Below are positions 29,615 to 37,234 of a stretch of DNA of 37,234 nt, in pieces. The translations under genes were made by a program, and so were the position numbers. Within the stretch, counting starts at the first letter, position 1; each line of letters opens with the position of its first letter. The notes under the pieces were generated by a model, which was given only the letters and a program-made list of their open reading frames with translations, had not been told where the DNA came from and made no database searches. The stretch covers positions 7,108,760-7,145,993 of the forward strand of contig BFEA01000004.1 in the NCBI GenBank assembly GCA_003427395.1, given 5' to 3'. This DNA comes from Chara braunii (taxonomy: Eukaryota > Streptophyta > Charophyceae > Charales > Characeae).

Positions 29615-31263
29615 ATGCCGGACTCCGATGGAATCGAGCAGGGCCCGGGTGCTACACCGGAGGACTTCGTCAAGGCTTTGGAAAAGAGAGAGATGGCACG
29701 GCTTCAGGTGCCCAAGGTTAACATCTTCCAGTTCAATGGGGATAGGATGTTGAGTGGCTTGAGCTGTTGGAGCAGGTCACTTGCGAGGCATCAGAGGCAG
29801 ACAAATTCAAGTTGACGCCTAGGTACGTATGGTGGGAGCTTAGACCTGAGGTAATGAAAGTAGCGGCCGACGCAAATGGTGAGTAAGCAAGGTTTAAAGA
29901 AGAGATGCAGAGGCGTTTCAAGTTAGGGGACGTCCTGCTCACAAAAGAAGACGTGGAAATGTGGAGACGGGACGAGTTTTCCACGGTAGGGGCCTTTGCC
30001 ACAGCATTTGAGAAGATGGCAAAGAAAGTCCCAGGGCTGGCAGAAGAAGAACAGTGTGCCACTTTCCTGGGGCACTTCAAGAATTGGGAAGCCTCGTCAC
30101 TAACCAAGAAAACTGCGCCAGGAAAAAACCTTACTTGGGGTGCCATAAAAAAAGGCGTGCTAGAGGGAGAGTTGGACCAGGTAGACATCTTCCAGATGAA
30201 ACAGGCTAGGAAGAAAAGGAAGACTTCGGATACTATCGCTAGTGATAGGGGCAACTTCAAGCTAATGATAGAAGAGGCTGTGGCCCAGCACGATGCAGAA
30301 AAGGAGGCAAGAAAGAAGGCTATGGCGGCGCCACAAGCCCAAGGGAAAGGAAAGAAGGTGGCAGTGCTAGAGGAGGAGGAAGAAGAAGAAGATGAACCTG
30401 AACCACAAAAGTTGACAAAGGCTCAAAGGAAGGCAAGGAACACAACTCAAGGAGGGCAAGGCTCAGGAAAAGGTCAAGCCCCGCAGGCTGTGGCGATGCC
30501 ACCCCTAGAGTCGTCCGGTCAAGCCGCACCAGCGCCCTATGGGTCATGGCCAGGTTGTGGACCTCCCAATCATTGGCATGGGCATTGTTCATATGCACCA
30601 TGGCCAACGGGCGGGCCGCATGAATCATGTGCTGGAGCGCCGATGGGTACTGCTTCCTGTGGACGGCCGGGACCCCAGTCTCAACAGGTGAGTCACTTGA
30701 ACCCACCGCCAAGCCAACCTCAGCAGTCGGCCCCACAAGGATCACAAGGGAATCAAGGTGGTGGACGAGGACAAAATCAAGGATGGGGCCGAGGGCGAGG
30801 AAATGGTGGTCGCGGGGGATATGGGAGAGGAAACGCGAATAGTAACTCCCAGAGAGGAGGAAGTGACAGGTGGAACGGTGCGGGGAATCAGAGTGACCAG
30901 CAAGGCGGTGGAGGATATGGAAGAGGAAGGATAAATTGGAGAAATGCCATCTGTTGGCATTGTGGCTAGAAGAGTCACACAATTAAGTTATGTCAGGTCC
31001 GGAAGAGTGATGAAAAGGATGGCCTGATGAGTTCAAGCTATGATGGTGATTTTTTCGACATGTACGGTAAGTGCATAGACCCGAGAATCCCAGGGGGTAT
31101 AAGGGAAGAAGCTCTGCGGCGTGCTAATGCCCCAGCTCCACCAGCCCCCCCGGCCGCTTTCCGTATGTGGTAGGAAGTAGAAGATCATCAGGGCGTGAGG
31201 ATAGAGAAGATAAGCGAAAGTGAAGAGGTTGAGCAGAGATTGAAGGCCGGCACCATAAAGGAG
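29615..31263 (+). pseudogene. gag: gag2: Ty3/gypsy Gag, copy 2
   Basis: Starts at ATG 29615 (MPDSDGIEQGPG). A 1-bp deletion near 29748 shifts the frame, a stop replaces Trp at about 29884 (gagtaa against gagtgg in copy 1), and 29905-30969 reads the remaining Gag core and the Gly/Arg/Gln-rich tail. Unlike copy 1 the tail is open up to the knuckle, which is CWHCG-stop: TAG at 30967-30969 replaces CAA. Beyond it the frame keeps HTIKLC and the acidic tail (IDPRIPGGIREEALRRANAPA), with another TAG at 31171-31173 where copy 1 has CAG. Confidence 0.88.
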
Positions 31264-31297
31264 GGTCCCCGTGCGGGACCGATGCGCTCGACAGCGC
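31264..31297 (+). repeat. Double-hairpin terminal motif, right arm
   Basis: GGTCCC-cgtgc-GGGACC (31264-31280), gat, then GCGCT-cgac-AGCGC (31284-31297). It is the inverse of the motif at 11264-11297 and the last sequence shared by both arms. Confidence 0.85.
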
Positions 31298-32560
31298 GAC
31301 TCGTCGTCGGTCGACTAGGACGCATCCTACTCACCACGCGTTACGTTATGCTTTAAAACATAAAATTAAAAATACACTCAAACAAACATAAGAAAACACT
31401 CTTATTCCCTTCAGTATCCTACGCATAACCTTCCAATGCAGAAATCGGTTAAGCGACACGTGCGAGACTTAGTATAAAACTGCACGACGCAGGGTCTTCT
31501 CATGTCGACTAGCAATGCAAGCATACGTAAGCAGTCGCAATGACGACGTACCATGTAGTACTCATAATCACGCGGTCCTCGATAGGTTCGAGAGTCGCGT
31601 TCGACACCCAAGTGTCGGTTGACACGCACCTTGAGGGGTTAATCTCTCGACGCTAGACAACCGCAAAGGCGGTTGAGAATCCCAACTTCTTATGGGCCTT
31701 GCGGAGAGTGGGTGGTACACTGGTTCATACCTGTGCAGGTTCATACATGTGGTGTCAGTCGTCTCTCGAGGCTTTGGAAGCAAGTTCCATCATCCAGGGT
31801 CTGGAGAGAGATCAAGGGGTTTAAACTTTAACGGCTGCCACAAACTCCAACGTCCAGCTATATTAATTATAAAAAACAGAAGGGTAAAAGAGAATCTCCC
31901 TAGACATAATTCGTTTAACCCTTACGCACTGTCACAGCAGGTCGCGTGGACACTCAAGACATATGTATATATATATAAATAAAGGAGGATAAATATGAGA
32001 CGACCACTTCTTACAATCATAGTGAGACTCCTTTCAACCATATATGTATGTAATCGCCGACAGTCATATCATGAGTCCGAACCACAAACATATTTGCAAT
32101 CACATCAAAGATTCAACCAAAGTCCATACACTACACGAGGTCAACTTCAACCATTCTCTACACTCACACCCCTCAATTTAGCCATACAAACTCCAACCTT
32201 TGTCCAACCTTCCATAAATAAAGCACTCAATATCTTTGTTAAATGGTCATTCAATAAAGTCCGGTGAAAACCCAACAAAACAATTCAAACCACAGGGTTA
32301 CGTTGGCGAGAGTGAATTGGAGTTGAATTGTAAACCGACGAATCGACAACCAACATATTATCAGTGATATCAGAAGATGATCCCCATGGGATCAAGTTGA
32401 ATCTAGTCCAATCCCGAATCGAATAAATCAAGAGGACCTGTAACATAAGACAGACCAATTCCCAAGGCTAAACTATTAATGTATGAGGAATGAATTTCAA
32501 TAACACATTCTCACTCTAGATTCTCATGCTAACTAAGTCAAAGTCTACCACTAAACCATT
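31298..32560. other. Unassigned stretch
   Basis: No recognised gene. A short (AT)n run lies at about 31963-31975. The block ggttcatac-tgtg occurs twice at about 31721 and 31740. Small frames (31692-31982, 31995-32267) have no motif. Confidence 0.45.
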
Positions 32561-32574
32561 GTCCAAAGAAAGGT

Positions 32575-33205
32575 AGACCTTTGGCAGAATCTCACCTTTT
32601 GCAGGGTGGATTGTCATAATTGCTACTTGTCAAAATATAATCTAATTCCTTCAAACTAAGAAAATTTCGACAGTGTTTTCCGTAAGAAAAATGCCTTCTC
32701 ATAATTTATACTTAGTTCGAGTATGAAAACGGAAATAATCTCTAACTCTTGGAAAATCAAAATTTGTCTATCTCTCTGAATTAGAAAAAAAATTGGCAGC
32801 ATCTCCTTTAGAAAAGTAGACTTCCCAGATTTATACTAACTCGGATATGAACTCAAACATAACAATTGAGTTTTATCAAGACAAATATTAACTAACTTTT
32901 TAGTTTTGTAGAAATTCCGGCAGCGCTTCCCATAGGAGAAGTAATTTTCGAAAATTTATACAAAGCTAAGTTCAGAATGTGAAATAATCTTCATTTTCCA
33001 AAGTTAAATTTTGTCTAACTCCTTGAATTAGCAAAAATTCGGGTAACACTTTCCCTATAAAAAAAAAATTCCAAATTTTTACCAAGTTAAATATATAACT
33101 TAGACAAAAAAGTTGAACTTTGAAAGTCAGATTGGACTAACTTCTTGGTTTTGTAGAAATTTCGACAGTGCTTCCCGTAGGAGAAATACCTTTGCAAGAT
33201 TTATA
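32575..33205. repeat. Satellite-like array, about 124-bp period
   Basis: The core (a)aatttcgacagtgcttcccgta-gagaa, then an a/t-rich part with atttatacaaag-aagt, recurs with the CAG of the core at 32671, 32797, 32921, about 33044 and 33166. That gives spacings of 126, 124, 123 and 122 bp. A partial unit (ttggcagaatctcacctttt) lies at 32581. Units are strongly diverged, and no coding is visible. Confidence 0.85.
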
Positions 33206-35230
33206 CAAAGCCAAGTATAACAAATGATCTTAGAAAACACTCTTTGTGAGGAAGTCAACAGGTGGAAAGGAGAGTTACCATTAGTAATAACACAACCCCG
33301 TGCTTTATTTGAAGTGCAGGGAAGATGTAGTTGCACTCAAAGGAATTTTTGCGCATTCAACAACTGCGCACAGCATCACGACATGATAGCTATGCACGAC
33401 TCTACGCCCAGTAAGCCAGTAAAGGCACAATCCCCGACATAGGAACACACGATGTGCATAGGAACGCAACAGCGGTACGCACAACATTTAGCGCAATCTC
33501 CTTGTTATGACAACCACTCATGCCTGCGGCGACAGACTGAAAACCCAAATGTAGTCTTGATTTCATAGCACTAGCTACAGTTGCGAGGGTACTACGTAGC
33601 AACAGTCTTAATCTTCATAATTGTGCTCAGATACATTGCCAGCACAACTGCTCTCAGCAGAAGTGGTCCCGTAGCACATAACTAACAATTTGCCTCACGT
33701 GATGACAACGCCCCGACTGACAACTAACAACTAAACCTGCCATCGCGCAGCTGACCTCACTCCATCTGTTGACAATCGGTGGGCGAGCGACACATCGAAC
33801 CTCAAGTAAGCCTCTAACCTTCGCGGCCCGCTCCTTGCTATGTCAATCGTTTGGCTGAGCGAAAATAAGAATGACTTTCCTGTTAGAACGCAGAAAGGTA
33901 CACGCAGATATTGGACAGAGCCATCAACACGACGTAAGCCCGCCCGCTGCTATTCTGTTGCCTCCCCCTCTCTATATTCTTCCTTCTTTTTCCGTTTATT
34001 TTACTCTCACCCCTTACTCATCTCCTCTCCGACCGACACCTGGTCACCCTCGACGGTAAAGAGGATGATCACTGCGCCGCCTCGTTCGTAATGGTCAGTC
34101 TCTCTCTTCCTCTTCTCGTCCCGACCCTTTCTCGATGTGCTTGGCCCGTAATAGCGGTTGGGCTTGTTCCGTTTCGCACTCTACAAAGACGGGCATAACC
34201 ATGCATTTTGTCGCCTCTGACTCCTCAACAGGCCTTCTTCTTAAACACAAGTCGACTTGATCAGGTAAGTATGACTTATTTTCATCAATAAAATGAGCAA
34301 AATCGGAATGAGAAAATGCGGGTAGGTTCATTCTGTATTTATGCAACAACAGACTACTTCCCTGTGCGCAGCCTATACTCACTGTAGCACAAAATCTACC
34401 ACCCCTCTCCCAAATCGAACTTCGGCAACCCGATCGAAGCGTCCCAAAACCTCTGAAACGCCTCTTCGTTCGCCCGTTTCCATGAAGAAATGGTGAGCTA
34501 GTGATCTCTACTCCCACCATAACCACTCTCCCGACATCACCGCACACTCGTTTTCTCCTACACCAACCAACTTACTGACCTACTGCCAAGTCTAACTCTG
34601 CTATCGTATTCGCCCGCCCTTCAAACCATATTTCGTCCGTCAATTTGTCGAAATTCGTCTGGAAACGCGCGGGACATGCAATTTCCCAGCCGCTTCCTTC
34701 CTTGCTCGTTGTCATCTCCACGCCCGACTTTCCTTATCTCCACGCTCGACTTTCCTTACTAACCTCTAACCTACTAACTCTCTAGTAAAACCAGCGTAAT
34801 ATTTCGTTCCATCCGACCGAAAACGCTCAAATGGCGACTTCCCCAGCCCATTTTCACTAAGTAGTCGGTCGAGCTCATCATCTTTTTCGCTTCTCCCTAC
34901 CTCCTCTCTCTCCCGCTATAGCTTATTCCTAGCCTCCAGCCCAACTTCGTAGTCTAGTGTTGTTCCGCTAACCTTGATACGACATCGGTGTTGACCGATA
35001 CAAATAGTAGAACACTAGTCGTAGAAACCGAAATGCGCTACGGAGTAAGTAACACTCTCCCGACGGCTCGATCAGTTCGAAAGTCGATAGTGCCGCGGTA
35101 TATGACCCGCGCTCGACTGCCACAACGGTTCCGACACCTTCACAAGGGGGGGGGTGGCACCGAGTAACAGGTAAGTCTCCAACTCCGCAGGCGGGCTCAG
35201 GTTACCCTATCAATCGGATGTGCAAAATCA
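33206..35230. other. Unassigned stretch
   Basis: No recognised gene, transposon or RNA. A minus-strand frame of 150 codons at 34095-34547 is described separately. The rest shows only short frames. Confidence 0.4.
34095..34547 (-). CDS. Hypothetical open frame, 150 codons
   Basis: I do not recognise this protein. It starts at an ATG at 34547, has a Gly/Arg-rich first third (HGNGRTKRRFRGFGTLRSGC) and an acidic C-terminal half (SHSDFAHFIDENKSYLPDQ, CLRRRPVEESEATK), and ends in a Glu/Arg-rich tail. There is no signal peptide or membrane segment. Codon usage does not clearly separate it from neighbouring DNA, and no intron or promoter signal was identified. It could be a chance frame or an exon of an unknown gene. 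Confidence 0.2.
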   Translation of the reverse strand: MCGDVGRVVMVGVEITSSPFLHGNGRTKRRFRGFGTLRSGCRSSIWERGGRFCATVSIGCAQGSSLLLHKYRMNLPAFSHSDFAHFIDENKSYLPDQVDLCLRRRPVEESEATKCMVMPVFVECETEQAQPLLRAKHIEKGSGREEEERD

Positions 35231-35231
35231 A

Positions 35232-35266
35232 GGTGAATCTTCCTACTGAAAATAGGAGGATTCACC
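35232..35266. repeat. 14-bp stem hairpin
   Basis: GGTGAATCTTCCTA / TAGGAGGATTCACC with a 7-nt loop (ctgaaaa). All 14 positions pair if one G.U is allowed. No adjacent gene explains it. Confidence 0.8.
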
Positions 35267-35789
35267 CGCCAATAGCTAAGTTCCCTTCACCACGTCCGTG
35301 CTCACGTTACCTCCGCCGGTAGGACGGTCAGCCCATCTGTCATTGGGTAACCTTTGTGCTCGTGGCCGCCTCAATGGTCCAACTATTAGAGGGAAGTTTC
35401 GGATGGAACGAGCAGCCTAGACAGTTCGAGCCATTATGCCCCTACACCCAAAGTCCAAAGCACGTATTGTACGTTAGTGCCGCTGCGGGCGTCCACTCCC
35501 TGCCCCTCCCTCAGGCCTCACCCTGCTTAGGGCATACTCACACTCAACTTATCACAACATGCCGTTGTGGGCGAGCAACGAGCTTTGCTGCAAAAAGCTC
35601 CTGCAACCCATGTCCTATTCCTCCTTGTGGATCAAACTGCCCACTGGTTTGGATGTGCGTTGACTATTGCCGTCCCGGTGCCGCGCTCGACAACAAACGG
35701 TAGTATCCGAGGGTAAAGGTAATACTAATATTAATAACTATAATAAGGATAAAACAATGCTCACAAAAGATACGAATAACGCCATAAGG

Positions 35790-36347
35790 CACAAAAAAAG
35801 TTTCGATCCCTGCAACAACAAAAACCTTAGGGATAACCTCGCGGGCCCTCAACCCCATAGTTCCTTCGTGCTGTTCCGACGCTCTTACTCCGCCACTCGT
35901 TGGTTTCGATTCCTGAATCGACTTGTTAACAGTCCAATACCGTAACCAACAGTGCTAGGCCCAAGGCTGACCCTAATACCAGCGGACACCTATATAAGCG
36001 GGTATTGCGCGACGCGCGGACCTACTGAAACGTGGACCTACAAAAACATTTCCAAAAATTGTATTGTTGCCGATGCCGCTCTCCGTACGAGCGCACATGC
36101 CACGGTAAAGCGTACCAATCAAAGAAAATATATCATTTTAACCCTTAGTTTAATTAGAAAAATAAAAAACTTGGTCGACAACCACGCCAGTTTGACAATC
36201 ATCAATAAGAAGAGAGATCACGCGCGCCTTAAATCTGCACGACCACACACTCTCTACTCCAGTGAACCATTCAGTCAACGTAAACAACAAACACAACCGC
36301 GACTCGCGCGGTGAGCGGATACCCTTGTAAGGGTATTCGCGCCGACA
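35790..36347 (+). repeat. LTR-like segment L2 with TATA box
   Basis: Same-orientation homologue of L1. Shared blocks are aacctcgcgggccctcaacccc, gtaaccaacagtgctaggcccaaggctgaccc, a clear TATATAAG at 35991-35998, and a terminal hairpin followed by GCCGACA (36341-36347). The TATA box about 350 bp before the right edge fits an LTR with U3, R and U5. No partner LTR closely identical to it is in the window, and the left edge is uncertain. Confidence 0.5.
36315..36340 (+). repeat. Terminal hairpin of LTR-like segment L2
   Basis: GCGGATACCCT-tgta-AGGGTATTCGC forms an 11-bp stem with one G.T. Compared with L1 at 23773-23802, two stem positions have changed on both sides, keeping the pairing (T-A to A-T, and A-T to G-C). 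Confidence 0.8.
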
Positions 36348-36491
36348 CCGCGCCAGTAGCCCTGGTCCGCAGGGTGCCCCAAAATGGAGCAAGGCCAATC
36401 GGTCGTTGATAGATTCAATCCCTGCACCCATAGCATGACGAACTCTTGTAGAATACCAGAGTGGCCCGATGGCACTTACCCTGTCGGGCCA

Positions 36492-36511
36492 ATATATATA
36501 TATATATATAT
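36492..36511. repeat. (AT)n microsatellite
   Basis: Ten AT units between LTR-like segment L2 and MITE 3. Confidence 0.95.
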
Positions 36512-36612
36512 CGTCACAAACAGAACTGCCCGGTAAAACCGTAGGCAGAGAGAGAGAAGAGGACAACAAACGAGGGGCTGTAACAAACTGTTTCGTCGGA
36601 GTTTCACCGACT

Positions 36613-36615
<3 letters not shown>

Positions 36616-36648
<33 letters not shown>
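36616..36648. repeat. (AT)n microsatellite next to MITE 3
   Basis: A nearly pure AT run immediately left of the hAT-like element, so its left target duplication cannot be told from the repeat. Confidence 0.9.
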
Positions 36649-36650
<2 letters not shown>

Positions 36651-37234
36651 GGGTCACCAGCCCGTACGTACAGGCGTTAGGGGTCCCGTACGGGGTCCAA
36701 ACTTGACAGCGTTCGGCCCCCGCCAAAAATTATTTCGGGGCCTAAAAATAACTCTTTTTTCTGAATTTTGTTTTGTGAGTTCTCTATGACATGAGGTACA
36801 CGCCTATAAAGTTTCAAGTCATTTGGCTCAACCAAATCAGAATAAAAAATCGCCAAAGATGGCGGTCTCAAAACGTGCTCACCCACGTTTTTTTCCACCT
36901 TTTTCTTTTTGTTTTCACTTTAGTTCAGGTTCTAAACAATTTTATTATTTTTTGAAACTTTCTTAGTGGGTTTTGCATTATGTGAAGTACACATCTGTAA
37001 ATTTTCAGGGCATTTAGCTATGCCAAAAAAACATGAAAAATCGCCAAAGATGGCGGTGTCGAAAACGTGCTCGCGCACTGAGTCTCGCTAAATTTAAATT
37101 CTTTTTTATTTTTTGTTATTTTTATTATTAGAATTTGTTTTTCATATTTTATTTTTATTTCAAATTTGGTAAGGAATTTGGATGCAATGCTCAAGAAAAT
37201 CTTGTTTAATTTATTTTTCTTCATAACATATATT
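36649..37234. mobile_element. hAT-like MITE 3, cut by window end
   Basis: Left end TAGGGTCACCAGCCCG resembles the termini of MITE 2 (CAGGGTTACC) and MITE 1 (ggctaccagccggg). The following 580 bp match the reverse complement of MITE 2: gcgttcggcccccgccaaaaa, cggggcctaaaaata, gagttctctatgac. At the far end are aaatttggtaaggaatttgg and cttcataacata, which are also in MITE 1. It contains two units about 191 bp apart, each with cgccaaagatggcggt (36850 and 37041). No transposase frame is present. The right terminus lies outside the window. Confidence 0.85.

Larger units (their letters stand above)
27433..31297 (+). repeat. Right arm of 3.8-kb inverted repeat (gypsy chimera copy 2)
   Basis: It matches 11264-15016 in inverse orientation. 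The left edge at 27433 cuts RT in mid-gene (first shared bases atgccttcaatgatgatgaa) and abuts the truncated gag3, which points the other way. The right edge is the double hairpin. The arms are 12.4 kb apart. Confidence 0.93.

Noticed and set aside
31740-31765. tggtgtcagtcgtc as an LTR primer-binding site
   Set aside because: Only weakly similar to the initiator tRNA-Met complement and no LTR end lies directly upstream.
23808-35789. L1 and L2 as the two LTRs of one 12-kb element
   Set aside because: They are far too diverged, and the interval consists of several unrelated elements in both orientations with no own gag-pol in order.

Overview
This 37 kb window is eukaryotic nuclear DNA made almost entirely of decayed transposable elements. 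It has no operon structure, no recognisable single-copy host gene, tRNA or rRNA gene and no CRISPR array. It has assembly gaps at 10294-10398 and 23161-23535, many microsatellites, intron-like gag leaders, and pol proteins that resemble the very abundant Ty3/gypsy-type polyproteins I recall from the charophyte alga Chara braunii. A streptophyte alga of that kind is my best guess for the source (inference from recollection; no search was run).

Layout. 1-1510 is unassigned sequence with short repeats. About 1515-8932 is a degenerate plant-L1-type LINE on the + strand: a possible ORF1 piece, endonuclease, reverse transcriptase, RT zinc-binding domain and poly-A tail. It carries three nested insertions. 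Two are short non-autonomous hAT-like elements with 8-bp target duplications (2427-2683 and 3794-4622). The third is an unidentified 550-bp insert (5426-5975). 8940-11260 holds tRNA-related SINE-like repeats and two copies of a second repeat family.

11264-17229, on the - strand, is a Ty3/gypsy chimera whose sense order is gag1, protease, RT, RNase H, TATA/leader, a second gag (gag2). Just upstream in the same sense lies an integrase (17414-18806) from a truncated element. 18810-25850 is mostly unassigned, with tandem repeats and an LTR-like segment ending at 23807. 25855-27430, on the - strand, is a third gag pseudogene (coiled coil plus zinc knuckle), cut off at 27430.

27433-31297, on the + strand, is a second copy of the RT - RNase H - TATA/leader - gag2 block. 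It forms a 3.8-kb inverted repeat with 11264-15016. Both arms end at the same pair of adjacent hairpins, whose sequence also occurs at 8989 and 10902. 31298-36650 holds a satellite-like array of about 124-bp units, unassigned sequence and a second LTR-like segment ending at 36347. A third member of the hAT-like family runs from about 36649 off the window end.

No element looks autonomous now: every coding block has stops, frameshifts or deletions. The most interesting signal is the chimeric pol/gag2 unit. It is present twice in inverted orientation with identical outer ends, which suggests the chimera itself was copied. Also notable are the hairpin-bearing terminal motif, the covarying hairpin shared by the two LTR-like segments, and the nested hAT-like family.
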